From the NCBI RefSeq assembly GCF_004011805.1, contig NZ_RCHJ01000005.1, positions 248,001-312,000 of the forward strand: a stretch of 64,000 nucleotides of DNA, read 5' to 3'. Under the pieces are notes generated by a model. The model did not search any database. It saw only the letters and a program-made list of their open reading frames with translations, and was not told the origin of the DNA. The position numbers and the translations under genes were made by a program. The stretch is from Piscinibacter defluvii (GTDB lineage: Bacteria > Pseudomonadota > Gammaproteobacteria > Burkholderiales > Burkholderiaceae_C). Of the stretch, positions 46,557-54,690 are shown one piece after another. Within the stretch, counting starts at the first letter, position 1; the number at the start of each line of letters is the position of its first letter.

Positions 46557-48938
46557 GCGCGTGCCGTCCACCGGCTTGGCGAGGGCCGCCTGCACGCCGT
46601 GCGCGGCCAGCGTGGCGGCGTCGAAGCCGGCCGCCTGCGCGCTCACCAGCAGCACCGGCAGGCCGGGCTGCAGCACACGCGCCGCACCGGCCAGTTCGAG
46701 CCCGGTCATGTGCGGCATGCGGTGGTCGGTCAGCAGCAGCTGCGCCGGCGCGGGCGCACTGCGCAGCCAGTCCATCGCCTGCAGCGGATCGCGCCGCAGC
46801 ACCACCGTCAGACCCCAGCCGGCGAGCAGCTCGGCCAGGTAGTCGCCGGCCTGCGGGTCGTCCTCGACCAGCAGCACGCGGCCGGCGAGCCGCTGCGGCA
46901 ACGCCGCGGCCGGGGCCGCCGCGGCGGGAGGCTCCGCCACCAGGGAGTCCGCCTCGGCCGGCGGCAGCAGCACGCGGAAACAGGCGCCGCGGCCCGGCTC
47001 GCTGTCCACCAGCAGGTGGCCGCCATGGTCGTGCACGATGCCGTGCACCATCGCCAGCCCCATGCCCGAGCCGCGCCCGACCTCCTTGGTCGAGAAGAAC
47101 GGCTCGAAGATGTGCTGCATCACCTCGGGCGCGATGCCGCTGCCGTCGTCCTGGACGCGCAGCTCGACCCAGCGCCCCGGCGCGAGGCGCCGCCCGCAGG
47201 AACGGCAGTGCCCGCCGCCGTCGTGCGTGCCGAGACCGAGGCGGATGTGGCCGTGCCCGGGCAGCGCGTCGCGTGCGTTCAGGCACAGGTTCAGCAGCAC
47301 CTGCTCGAGCTGCACCGCGTCGGCGGCGACCTGCGGCGAGGCGGTGTCGTCGCCCAGGCCGGCGCTGTCGAGCTCGATCGAGCCGGGCAGCGTCGCCGCC
47401 AGCAGCGGCAGCGCCTGGCGCAGCAGCGGTGCGAGCGCCAGCACGCGGCGCGGTCCCTGGCGGCGCCGGGCGAAGGCGAGCATCTGCAGGATCAGGTCGC
47501 GGCCGCGCTGCGCGGCCTGCTGCGCCTGGCCGAGCTGGCGCGCGAGCGTGGCGTCGCCGGCCGCCTCGGCACGCTCCTGGCCCATCACCAGCCAGCCGAT
47601 CACGCTGGTCAGGATGTTGTTGAAGTCGTGCGCGATGCCGCCGGTGAGCTGGCCGATGGCCTCCATCTTCTGCGCCTGGCGCAGCTGCGCCTCGTGCTCG
47701 CGGCGCGCGCTGATGTCGCGCACGATCGCCAGCGCGTGCGGCTGGTCGCGGTGGCGGAACGGCATCACGCGCAGGTCGATCTCGAAGCGTGAGCCGTCGG
47801 GGCGCAGCGCGAACGTCTCGACGGCCACGGTCTCGCCGGCCAGCGCGCGGCGCACGAAGGAGAGCCGCTCGGCCACGTAGTCGGCCGGCAGGTGCGCCGC
47901 GTAGCCGTGACCCACCACTTGCTCGCGTGTGTAGCCGTACAGCCGCAGCAGCGCCGGGTTGGCGTCGACCACGCGTTCGTTCGCGTCCCACAGCAGGAAG
48001 CCGTCGGAGGCGGCCTCGAAGATCGCGCGGTACTGCTCCTCGCGCGCGCGCAGCGCCTCGAGCGCGGCCTTGCGCTCGGTGATGTCGCGCGTGAAGGCGA
48101 GCAGGTGCGGCCGCCCGGCGATGGTGGCCGGCTTCAGGCGCACCTCGTCCCAGTGCAGGCTGCCGTCCTTGCGGCGGCGGCGCCATTCGAACGGCGGGCA
48201 GGCGCCGCCGCGCGCCAATGCCAGCCAGCGCGCCGCCTCCTCGCCGGTGAAGGGTGGCTCGTTGGCGCTGATGTCGGCCACGCTCAGGCCCGGCCATTCC
48301 TCGCGCGCCCAGCCGTAGGTCTCGCAGGCCTTCGGGTTGACGTCCAGGATCGCGCCGCTGTCCCAGTCGTGGATGAAGATCGCGTCCTCGGCGGCGTCGA
48401 AGATCGCGCGGTAGCTTGCCTCGGAGCGGCGCAGCGCCTCGCCGGCGGCGCTGCGCTCGAGCTCGGCCGCCGCACGCACCGCGACGATCTTCAGCAGCGC
48501 CTCGGCGTGCGCGGCGTCGCCGCCGGCCACCGGCGTGCGGTCGAGCGCGGCGAGCAGGCCCAGCGGCGCGCCGCTGCCGTCGTGCAGCGGGTAGGCGGCG
48601 TAGGAGTCCATGCCCTGGGCCGCGAACAGCGTGCCGGCTGGAAACTCGGCCGCCACGCCCCGCGCGACGAAGCGGAAGTCGCGCCCGACCACCTGCTCGC
48701 AGGGCGAGCCGCGCACCGGGTACTCGAAGTTGCGCAGCACGCGGCCGTCGAGCTGCACGGCCAGCGTGCGCAGCCGCAGCGCGTCGGGGTCCGCGAACAC
48801 GGCGACGAACACCGCGCTGCAGCCCAGTGCGCCGGCCAGTTCGCCCACCAGCATGCCGAACGGGTCGCTGCCGCCGGGCTGCGCCACCGCCAGTGCGATG
48901 CGGCGCAGCGCGGCGAGGCGGTCGTCGAGGGCGGGCAT
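46515..48938 (-). CDS. Hybrid histidine kinase (GAF-PAS-PAS-HisKA-HATPase-REC)
   Basis: An 807-residue soluble sensor kinase with no membrane helix. Order: GAF domain (about 10-160), two PAS domains (about 175-300 and 300-425), HisKA with H437 (GGIAHDFNNIL), an ATPase domain (LNLCLNARDALP, DDGSGIAP, GSGMGLAMVHGI), and a C-terminal receiver (VLLVEDDPQAG, DHRMP). A CxxC pair (C578, C581) sits within a loop of the ATPase domain. The architecture resembles NtrB-like redox or light/oxygen sensing hybrids. The output partner is unknown; the orphan OmpR regulator at 43146 is the nearest. Confidence 0.93.
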   Translation of the reverse strand: MPALDDRLAALRRIALAVAQPGGSDPFGMLVGELAGALGCSAVFVAVFADPDALRLRTLAVQLDGRVLRNFEYPVRGSPCEQVVGRDFRFVARGVAAEFPAGTLFAAQGMDSYAAYPLHDGSGAPLGLLAALDRTPVAGGDAAHAEALLKIVAVRAAAELERSAAGEALRRSEASYRAIFDAAEDAIFIHDWDSGAILDVNPKACETYGWAREEWPGLSVADISANEPPFTGEEAARWLALARGGACPPFEWRRRRKDGSLHWDEVRLKPATIAGRPHLLAFTRDITERKAALEALRAREEQYRAIFEAASDGFLLWDANERVVDANPALLRLYGYTREQVVGHGYAAHLPADYVAERLSFVRRALAGETVAVETFALRPDGSRFEIDLRVMPFRHRDQPHALAIVRDISARREHEAQLRQAQKMEAIGQLTGGIAHDFNNILTSVIGWLVMGQERAEAAGDATLARQLGQAQQAAQRGRDLILQMLAFARRRQGPRRVLALAPLLRQALPLLAATLPGSIELDSAGLGDDTASPQVAADAVQLEQVLLNLCLNARDALPGHGHIRLGLGTHDGGGHCRSCGRRLAPGRWVELRVQDDGSGIAPEVMQHIFEPFFSTKEVGRGSGMGLAMVHGIVHDHGGHLLVDSEPGRGACFRVLLPPAEADSLVAEPPAAAAPAAALPQRLAGRVLLVEDDPQAGDYLAELLAGWGLTVVLRRDPLQAMDWLRSAPAPAQLLLTDHRMPHMTGLELAGAARVLQPGLPVLLVSAQAAGFDAATLAAHGVQAALAKPVDGTRLRALLHGLLAAPG

Positions 48939-49105
48939 GCGGTCAGTCTAGGGCGCGCGGCCGCGGCCGGCGAGGGGTGAAACCGGGCCGATACGTGCGC
49001 GATACACCGGCGCTGCCAATGCAACCGGGCGGCGCGGCGCGGCGACATCGGCGCGATACCGCCGGCCGCGATGCTGCACACCCGACGCGACTGCCCGAGA
49101 CGATC

Positions 49106-49906
49106 ATGCCGATGACCTTCGATGCCTCTTCCCGCGCCACCCCGAACGTGCTGGTCGCGCTGCACAGCAGCGGCGCGGGCGGGCGCCAGTGGCAGGGCTG
49201 GCGCGGCCTGCTGCCCGCGGCGGTGGAACTGCGCACGCCCGACCTGCTCGGCTATGGCCTGGCCGGCTGGGGCGACGGTGCCGCGGTGACGCTGGACGAC
49301 GAGGCGCAGGCGCTGCACGCCGAGATCGCCGCGGTGCCCGGCGGTGTGCACCTGCTCGGGCATTCCTATGGTGGCTCGGTGGCCCTGCAGGTCGCGCTGC
49401 GCTGGCCGCAGCACGTGCGCAGCCTGACGCTCTACGAGCCGGTGCGTTTCGCGCTGCTGCGCGAGGCGGAGCCGGCGCTGTGGAGCGGCATCGTCGCGGT
49501 GGGCCGGGAGATCGGCACGCTGCTGCGCGAGCGCGGGCCGGAGGGCGCGGCCGAGCGCTTCGTCGACTACTGGTCGCGCGCCGGCGCCTGGCAGGGCCTG
49601 GCCCCGCAGCGCCGCCAGGCGGTGGCCACGCGCATGGCCAAGGTGTGCGCCGAGTTCGAGGCGCTGTTCGGCGACCCGGTGCCCGAGGCGGCCTACCAGG
49701 CCCTGCGCATGCCGCTGCGCCTGCTCGCCGGCACGCGCTCGCCGCGCCCGGCGCAGCGCGTGGCCGAGCGGCTGGTGCAGCGCGTGCCGGGCTCGGTGCT
49801 GGTGCGGCTCGACGGCCTCGGCCACCTCGGCCCGATCGAGGACGCGGCTCGCGTGGCCGCGCAATGCCTGCCGGCGCTGCTGCGGCCGCTGGCCCTGGCG
49901 GCCTGA
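49106..49906 (+). CDS. Alpha/beta hydrolase
   Basis: A 266-residue serine hydrolase. Motifs: LVALHSSGAGGRQW (oxyanion region), nucleophile elbow LGHSYGGSV, an acid region near LLAGTRSPRPAQ, and the catalytic histidine in DGLGHLGPIED. An in-frame ATG two codons in (49112) is an alternative start. The gene is divergent from the hybrid kinase and converges directly on the MFS gene (stops adjacent at 49906/49907). Substrate unknown. Confidence 0.9.
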   Translation: MPMTFDASSRATPNVLVALHSSGAGGRQWQGWRGLLPAAVELRTPDLLGYGLAGWGDGAAVTLDDEAQALHAEIAAVPGGVHLLGHSYGGSVALQVALRWPQHVRSLTLYEPVRFALLREAEPALWSGIVAVGREIGTLLRERGPEGAAERFVDYWSRAGAWQGLAPQRRQAVATRMAKVCAEFEALFGDPVPEAAYQALRMPLRLLAGTRSPRPAQRVAERLVQRVPGSVLVRLDGLGHLGPIEDAARVAAQCLPALLRPLALAA

Positions 49907-51160
49907 TCAGGCCGCAGCCAGCCGGCGCGTGCGCCGCCAGCCGAGCAGCAGCAGCCCGGCGATCGTCAGGTTCAGCAGGTTCCAGGCGATGCCGTTGAGG
50001 AAGGCGGCGTGGTACGAGCCGGTCAGGTCGAACACCTTGCCCGACATCCAGCCGCCCAGCGCCATGCCGAACAGCGTGGCCATCAGCACCGTGCCCACCC
50101 GCGCGCCGGCCTCGGCCGGCTCGAAATGCTCGCGCACGATGATCGCGTAGCTCGGCACGATGCCGCCCTGGAACAGCCCGAACAGCGCCGAGATCACGTA
50201 GAGCGACACCAGCCCGTCGAAGGGCAGGAACAGCAGCAGCGCCAGGCCCTGCAGCGCCGAGCCGAGCAGCAGCGTGGGCAGACCGCCGATGCGGTCGCAG
50301 ATCGCGCCCGAGAGCAGCCGGCTGACGATGCCGAAGCCGAGCATCAGCGACATCATCTGCGCGCCGCGCGCGGCGCCGTAGCCCAGGTCGCTGCAGTAGG
50401 CGACGATGTGCACCTGCGGCATCGCCATCGCCACGCAGCAGGCCACGCCGGCCACGCACAGCAGCGCCTGCGCCTGCGCGGGCGCGAGGCCGAAGGGCCG
50501 TGCCGAAGGCTGCGGTGCCGGCCGCCCGGCGCGCGCCGGGGCGGCCTGGAAGGCCGGGGCCCGCCCGCGCAGGCCCAGCGCGAGCAGCGGCAGCACCACC
50601 AGGCTGATGCCGGCCAGGCCGAAGTAGGCGGTGCGCCAGCCGTAGCCGTCGACGATGGACTGCACCACCGGCGGCCAGAACGCGCCGGCCAGGTAGTTGC
50701 CGCTGGCGCAGACGGCCACCGCGATGCCGCGCCGGCGCACGAACCACAAGGTGGTGTCGGCCACCAGCGGCGCGAAGGTGGCCGAGCAGCCCAGCAGCCC
50801 GAGGAACAGGCCGTGCGCGAGCGTGAACACGCCGATGCCCGGTGCGCTGGCGGCCAGCGCGAAGCCGGCGGCGATGCCCGCGCTGCCCAGCAGCACCGGC
50901 ACGCGCACGCCGTGGCGGTCGGCCAGCCGGCCCATCAGCACGCCGCCCAGGCCGAAGCCGACCATCAGCGCGGTGTAGGGCAGCGAGGCCTCGGCGCGGT
51001 CGACGCCGAACTCGGCCTGCACCGCCGGCAGCACCACGGCCACGACGTACATGCCGCACGAGCCGACGGTCATCAGCGCCAGCGCGCAGGCCAGGCGCCA
51101 CCAGGCCGCGGCGGAGTCGGGCTGGGCCGGCGCGTCGCTCACGCCGCGCAGCTCTGCCAT
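49907..51160 (-). CDS. MFS transporter
   Basis: A 417-residue 12-helix major facilitator, different from the one at 45357. Motif A is seen as GVLMGRLADRHGVRVP between helices 2 and 3, and the two six-helix halves are joined by a Pro/Ala-rich loop (about 205-220). It resembles the monocarboxylate/oxalate-formate branch. Its start overlaps the end of the Rieske-like gene by 22 nt, so translation is coupled. Substrate unknown. Confidence 0.92.
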   Translation of the reverse strand: MAELRGVSDAPAQPDSAAAWWRLACALALMTVGSCGMYVVAVVLPAVQAEFGVDRAEASLPYTALMVGFGLGGVLMGRLADRHGVRVPVLLGSAGIAAGFALAASAPGIGVFTLAHGLFLGLLGCSATFAPLVADTTLWFVRRRGIAVAVCASGNYLAGAFWPPVVQSIVDGYGWRTAYFGLAGISLVVLPLLALGLRGRAPAFQAAPARAGRPAPQPSARPFGLAPAQAQALLCVAGVACCVAMAMPQVHIVAYCSDLGYGAARGAQMMSLMLGFGIVSRLLSGAICDRIGGLPTLLLGSALQGLALLLFLPFDGLVSLYVISALFGLFQGGIVPSYAIIVREHFEPAEAGARVGTVLMATLFGMALGGWMSGKVFDLTGSYHAAFLNGIAWNLLNLTIAGLLLLGWRRTRRLAAA

Positions 51161-51858
51161 TGGCGGCTGTAGGTGCGCGCCGGCAGCACAGTGGCGGTCG
51201 GCCCGCAGGCCGCGCGGGCCTTCGTGCCCAGTTCGGTCTCGAGCCGGAAGGCGTACTTCTCGAAGAAGGCCGTGAACATCTCGCCGCCCTGCAGGCCCAC
51301 GGCATGCAGCCGGTCGGTGGCCGCGTCCCAGTCGAGCAGCACCGCCGCCAGCGGCTGCGGGGCCGGGCCGCCGATCACGCGTGCGCCCTGCGCCGGGTCG
51401 TAGCGCGACTGGTCGCCGCAGCAGTGGATCACCTGGGGCGGCTCGCCGCCGCGGCCGGGGCGCGGGCCGATGAAGCTGAGCTGCGGCGTGGGGTACATCA
51501 GCTTGTGCGAGCAGATCGCCGAGAAGGCGACGATCGAGCGCCGCGGCCCGACGCCGGCCGGCGCGACATAACGCTGCCCCGCCTCGGTGACCTGCTCGGT
51601 GGCCTTGACCTCGCGCTCGAGCGCGAGCAGGAACACCGGCGCGGCGAGGTAGGGGTAGTTGAACAGCTGCGCCTCGCCCGGCACCAGCGTGCCCGCGCGC
51701 AGCGGTTCACCGAGCCGGTCGACCAGCAGCGCGCGCGGATGTGGCTGGGCCGCGCCGGCCACGCGCGGCAGCGTTCCCGCGGCGGCCCAGGCGCCGGCCA
51801 CGCAGGCGGCCTGGCGCATCCAGTCGCGGCGTTCGATGTCGGTGGTGTCGTGCGGCAT
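51139..51858 (-). CDS. Tat-exported Rieske-like protein with one ligand position changed
   Basis: A 239-residue protein started at 51858 (MPHDTTDIERRDWMRQ). The leader has ERRDWMRQAACVAGAW, a twin-arginine type signal. The Rieske fold region has first motif C116-S-H118 (AICSHKL). The second motif reads HCCGDQSRYDP (C146, C147, then Q150), so the histidine expected two residues after the cysteine is glutamine (codon CAG). A normal Rieske 2Fe-2S cluster needs CxH and CxxH. The family is otherwise recognisable (IGGPAPQPLAAV). It is coupled to an MFS gene. Confidence 0.8.
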   Translation of the reverse strand: MPHDTTDIERRDWMRQAACVAGAWAAAGTLPRVAGAAQPHPRALLVDRLGEPLRAGTLVPGEAQLFNYPYLAAPVFLLALEREVKATEQVTEAGQRYVAPAGVGPRRSIVAFSAICSHKLMYPTPQLSFIGPRPGRGGEPPQVIHCCGDQSRYDPAQGARVIGGPAPQPLAAVLLDWDAATDRLHAVGLQGGEMFTAFFEKYAFRLETELGTKARAACGPTATVLPARTYSRQWQSCAA

Positions 51859-51934
51859 GGCCGCCACGCTACACGAGCCCGCGTGGCCCCACCACGCGGG
51901 CAAGCCCGTGCCCCGGGGCGCCGGTTGGCGACTG

Positions 51935-52411
51935 TCAGCGCCCGCGCGCGGCCTGCCAGCGCCGCAGCTCGGCGCGGGCGGTGCGGCCGTCCAGCGCCGC
52001 GGCGCCGCCTTCCACCGGCGCGGCCAGCTCGATCACGTAGCCGTTCGGATCGCGCAGGTAGATCGAGCGGATGAAGCCGTGGTCGGAGATGCCGCGCACC
52101 TCGATGCCGGCCTGCTGCGCCAGCAGCAGCATCGCGCCGAGCGCCGGCTCGTCGACGGCCAGCGCGATGTGCAGGTCGAAGTCGTGCTGCGGCTTGAACT
52201 CGAAGGGCTGGTCGGGCGCCTCGAAGAAGGCCAGGAAGCTGCCGTCGCCGAGACGGTAGAAGCTGTGCAGCACCTCGGTGGCGCGGCCGGTCTTGGTCTG
52301 TCGGATCGGGAAGGCGCCGGCCAGCGGCAGGCCGAGGAAATCCTCGTAGAAGCGGCGCGTCTGCTCCGAGTCGCGGCAGCGGTAGGCGTTGTGGTGCAGG
52401 CCGCGGATCAT
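51935..52411 (-). CDS. VOC/glyoxalase superfamily dioxygenase-like protein
   Basis: A 158-residue protein of the vicinal oxygen chelate fold. Paired beta-alpha-beta units are visible, with metal-ligand candidates in GLHHNAYRC (N-terminus), DFDLHIALAV (middle) and IYLRDPNGYVIELAAP (C-terminus), the last being typical of ring-cleavage and glyoxalase members. It overlaps the upstream GST gene by 4 nt (ATGA). Substrate unknown; the GST neighbour suggests detoxification or aromatic catabolism. Confidence 0.9.
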   Translation of the reverse strand: MIRGLHHNAYRCRDSEQTRRFYEDFLGLPLAGAFPIRQTKTGRATEVLHSFYRLGDGSFLAFFEAPDQPFEFKPQHDFDLHIALAVDEPALGAMLLLAQQAGIEVRGISDHGFIRSIYLRDPNGYVIELAAPVEGGAAALDGRTARAELRRWQAARGR

Positions 52412-53103
52412 GCCGTCACCTCCTCGTCGAAGGGCGCGAAGTCGCGCGTGCGGTTCGGCGCGACGACCAGGGTCTCGAACACGCGGTTGACGTCGCCCCA
52501 GCAGGGCAGGGCCTTCATGCGCGCCAGCCAGGCGTGGACGTTCGGCCAGGGCGCGTAGTCGATGTGCACCGCGTCGCCCAGCGAGAGCAGCGCGGCGCCG
52601 AAGTAGTCGGCCAGCGTGAGCGAATCGCCGCACAGGCAGCAGTTGTCGGTGCCGAGCAGCGCCGTGTCGAGCACGCCGAGCCAGCGCCGCGCGTGCCGCC
52701 GGCCCCAGTCCAGGGTGGCCTGCTGGGCCGCGTCGTCGGGGCGGCGGTGGTGCGGGTAGAGCTGCGGGTAGACGAAGCCGTAGGCCAGGTCGCGCGCGAG
52801 GCCGGTGTTGAGCCAGTCGAGCCGCTCGTCGACCCGGGCGCGCAGGCGCGCGTCGACCGGGTAGGCACGGCTGCCGTGGCGCGCGGCGAGGTACTTCAGG
52901 ATCGCCGTGGTCTCGCTGAGGCGGAAGCTGCCGTCCTCGAGCACCGGCACCTGGCAGCTCGGGTTGAGTGCGGCGAAGGCCGGCTCGAGGTGCTCGCCGG
53001 CGAACAGGTCGACCAGGCGCAGGTCGAGCGCGATGGCCTGGTCGGCGGCAAACAGCAGCACGGCGCGGCTGGTGGTGGAGAGCGGGTGGTGGTGGAGTCG
53101 CAT
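52408..53103 (-). CDS. Glutathione S-transferase
   Basis: A 231-residue GST. The N-terminal thioredoxin-like domain (1-80) has the first-strand HHHPLSTTSRAVLL segment, cis-proline motif CQVPVLEDG and SETTAILKYLA. The helical C-terminal domain (about 90-220) carries NCCLCGDSLTLADYFGAALL, the capping-box region. It conjugates glutathione to electrophiles or acts as a thiol transferase. It is translated with the VOC protein. Confidence 0.93.
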   Translation of the reverse strand: MRLHHHPLSTTSRAVLLFAADQAIALDLRLVDLFAGEHLEPAFAALNPSCQVPVLEDGSFRLSETTAILKYLAARHGSRAYPVDARLRARVDERLDWLNTGLARDLAYGFVYPQLYPHHRRPDDAAQQATLDWGRRHARRWLGVLDTALLGTDNCCLCGDSLTLADYFGAALLSLGDAVHIDYAPWPNVHAWLARMKALPCWGDVNRVFETLVVAPNRTRDFAPFDEEVTA

Positions 53104-53175
53104 GCCGTGCACTCTAGGCAGCGGCCCGCGGCCGCACATGCGCCACAGGAGCCATGCGGCGGGCCATCGCCCGGG

Positions 53176-53190
53176 CTCACACCTTCTCAG
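53176..53190. repeat. 15-nt direct repeat, copy 1
   Basis: CTCACACCTTCTCAG occurs here and again at 54027-54041. In both copies the TCA is the stop codon of a minus-strand gene. Confidence 0.6.
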
Positions 53191-53789
53191 CGCCGGCACT
53201 GGTCGCGCAGCGCCGCCGCGGCGAGGAAGGGCAGCGAGAGCACGCCCATGCCGCCGCCGAGGTACTCGCCCTTCAGGCAGTCGCCGCGCGCGCCCTGCGC
53301 GATGCCCTCGCCGAGGCGCTGGTCGGGCGCGCGCTCGGCCGGGCCGATGCGGCCCGCCTGCGCGGCGAGGCCGGGCCGGCGCGCGCTGTCGCGGATCGCG
53401 CGCGCGGTGGCCTCGGGGTCGAGCCCGGCGACCGGATCGGGGGCGGAGGCCGGCAGGGCCGGAGCCTGCGCACTGGCGTCGATGGCCGACGGCGGCGACG
53501 GCGGCGAAGGGGCCGGCCCGGCCGGGGCCACGCGCGCGGGCCGTGCGGTGGCGGGGGCGCGTGGCGCGCGGCTGGCCGGGGCCGGCGGCAGCGCCGCCGC
53601 CGGCTCCGCGCGCGGCACGGGGCGCGGCAGAGGCAGCAGCCGCACCGCCACGCGCGGCAGGTCGGGCGGCGCACGCCGGAGCGGAGCCTGAGCCGCCCAG
53701 TGCAGCAAGCCCGCCAGGTGCAGCGCCAGCACCAGCGCGAGCAGCGGCGCGCGGCGGCGGTCGCGGCGCCAGGTCGGCACGCGGTGCAC
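53187..53789 (-). CDS. Proline-rich membrane-anchored protein, TonB-like layout
   Basis: A 200-residue hypothetical protein. The GTG start at 53789 follows the XRE gene stop by 5 nt. An N-terminal basic patch and one membrane helix (about 14-31) precede a long Pro/Ala-rich periplasmic region (about 40-115), and a small C-terminal domain has GDCLKGEYLGGGMGVLSLPFL. The layout is like a TonB-type energy transducer, but the TonB C-terminal fold is not evident. Last gene of the DUF2975-XRE run. Confidence 0.65.
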   Translation of the reverse strand: MHRVPTWRRDRRRAPLLALVLALHLAGLLHWAAQAPLRRAPPDLPRVAVRLLPLPRPVPRAEPAAALPPAPASRAPRAPATARPARVAPAGPAPSPPSPPSAIDASAQAPALPASAPDPVAGLDPEATARAIRDSARRPGLAAQAGRIGPAERAPDQRLGEGIAQGARGDCLKGEYLGGGMGVLSLPFLAAAALRDQCRR

Positions 53790-53794
53790 GAATG

Positions 53795-54016
53795 TCAGCC
53801 CGGCGCGTCGCCCGGGCGGTGCTCGAGCAGGTCGCCGGGCTGGCAGTCGAGCGCCTCGCAGATGCGCGCCAGCGTCTCGAAGCGCACGCCGCGCACCTTG
53901 CCGGCCTTCAGCAGCGAGATGTTCTGCTCGGTGATGCCCACGCGCTCGGCGAGCTCGCGCGAGCGCATCTTGCGCCGCGCGAGCATCACGTCGAGGTTGA
54001 CGACGATGTGGCCCAT
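53795..54016 (-). CDS. XRE family (YozG-like) transcriptional regulator
   Basis: A 73-residue single helix-turn-helix protein (MLARRKMRSRELAERVGITEQNISLLKAG). The ATG at 54016 has GAGAG at a suitable distance; a GTG 15 nt upstream is the alternative. Such short Cro/CI regulators pair with DUF2975 membrane proteins. Here the DUF2975 stop is 22 nt upstream on the same strand. It probably represses its own operon through the palindrome at 54616-54631. Confidence 0.92.
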   Translation of the reverse strand: MGHIVVNLDVMLARRKMRSRELAERVGITEQNISLLKAGKVRGVRFETLARICEALDCQPGDLLEHRPGDAPG

Positions 54017-54026
54017 GCCGGGTTCT

Positions 54027-54041
54027 CTCACACCTTCTCAG
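54027..54041. repeat. 15-nt direct repeat, copy 2
   Basis: Second copy of CTCACACCTTCTCAG. On the minus strand it spans the DUF2975 stop and gives a purine-rich tract (GAGAAGG) ahead of the XRE start. Confidence 0.6.
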
Positions 54042-54592
54042 ACGAAGGCCTGGTTCTCTTCGGCCACGCGCACCGCCTCGGCCATCACGGTGGCGATGGC
54101 GATCAGCACGGCGGCCAGCAGCACCGCGAGGTAGTCGTTCCACGACAGGCCCAGCACCAGCATGCGCTGGCCGGGCGGGTTTCCCAGCGTGAGCACCACC
54201 GAGCCGGCCGCACGCACCAGCGGCGCGAGCAGCGCCGTGCCGAGCAGGGCCCAGCCGAAGCGGCGCAGGTGCGCGAGCGCCGGCCGGCCGAACACGCGCC
54301 CGGCGCCGTACTCGCCGAACAGGCGCCACAGCTGCCACAACGCAAACAGGCCGAGGGCCACGGGCGCGACGCTGAGCAGCGCGCCGAGCTGCAGCGCGCG
54401 CGCGTCGATCGTCACCGCCTGCACGCCAGCGAACTGCGGGGCCAGCGCACGCACCGCCTCCGGCGAGTTCCAGAACCACAGCGGCACGCCGACCAGGCTG
54501 AGCGCGCCCAGCACGCACATCGCGCGCACGAACAGCACCAGACGGGGCGACAAGGGCGCGGCGGCGCCGGCAGGAGCTGAGGGCAGGGCCAT
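54038..54592 (-). CDS. DUF2975 membrane protein
   Basis: A 184-residue integral membrane protein with four predicted helices (about 18-40, 68-88, 112-133 and 153-176), matching DUF2975. The family is nearly always encoded with a YozG-like XRE regulator, as here. Function unknown; a membrane input to the regulator is a common proposal. The promoter region upstream is strikingly A/T-rich compared with the genome and holds a palindrome. Confidence 0.9.
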   Translation of the reverse strand: MALPSAPAGAAAPLSPRLVLFVRAMCVLGALSLVGVPLWFWNSPEAVRALAPQFAGVQAVTIDARALQLGALLSVAPVALGLFALWQLWRLFGEYGAGRVFGRPALAHLRRFGWALLGTALLAPLVRAAGSVVLTLGNPPGQRMLVLGLSWNDYLAVLLAAVLIAIATVMAEAVRVAEENQAFV

Positions 54593-54615
54593 GGTGTCCG
54601 AGGTTGTTCGTAGAG

Positions 54616-54631
54616 CGATAAAAGTTTATCG
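54616..54631. promoter_or_regulatory. Palindromic operator candidate
   Basis: CGATAAAAGTTTATCG is a perfect 7-bp inverted repeat with a 2-nt centre in an A/T-rich island between the DUF2975/XRE operon and the aldo/keto reductase gene. A partial second dyad (TTATCG...CAATAA) overlaps it. The likely ligand is the XRE regulator. Confidence 0.6.
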
Positions 54632-54690
54632 TAAAACAATAATAACGCAAAGCCACGCAGTGGTCCCATCGCCTTCCCTACACTTCCGGC

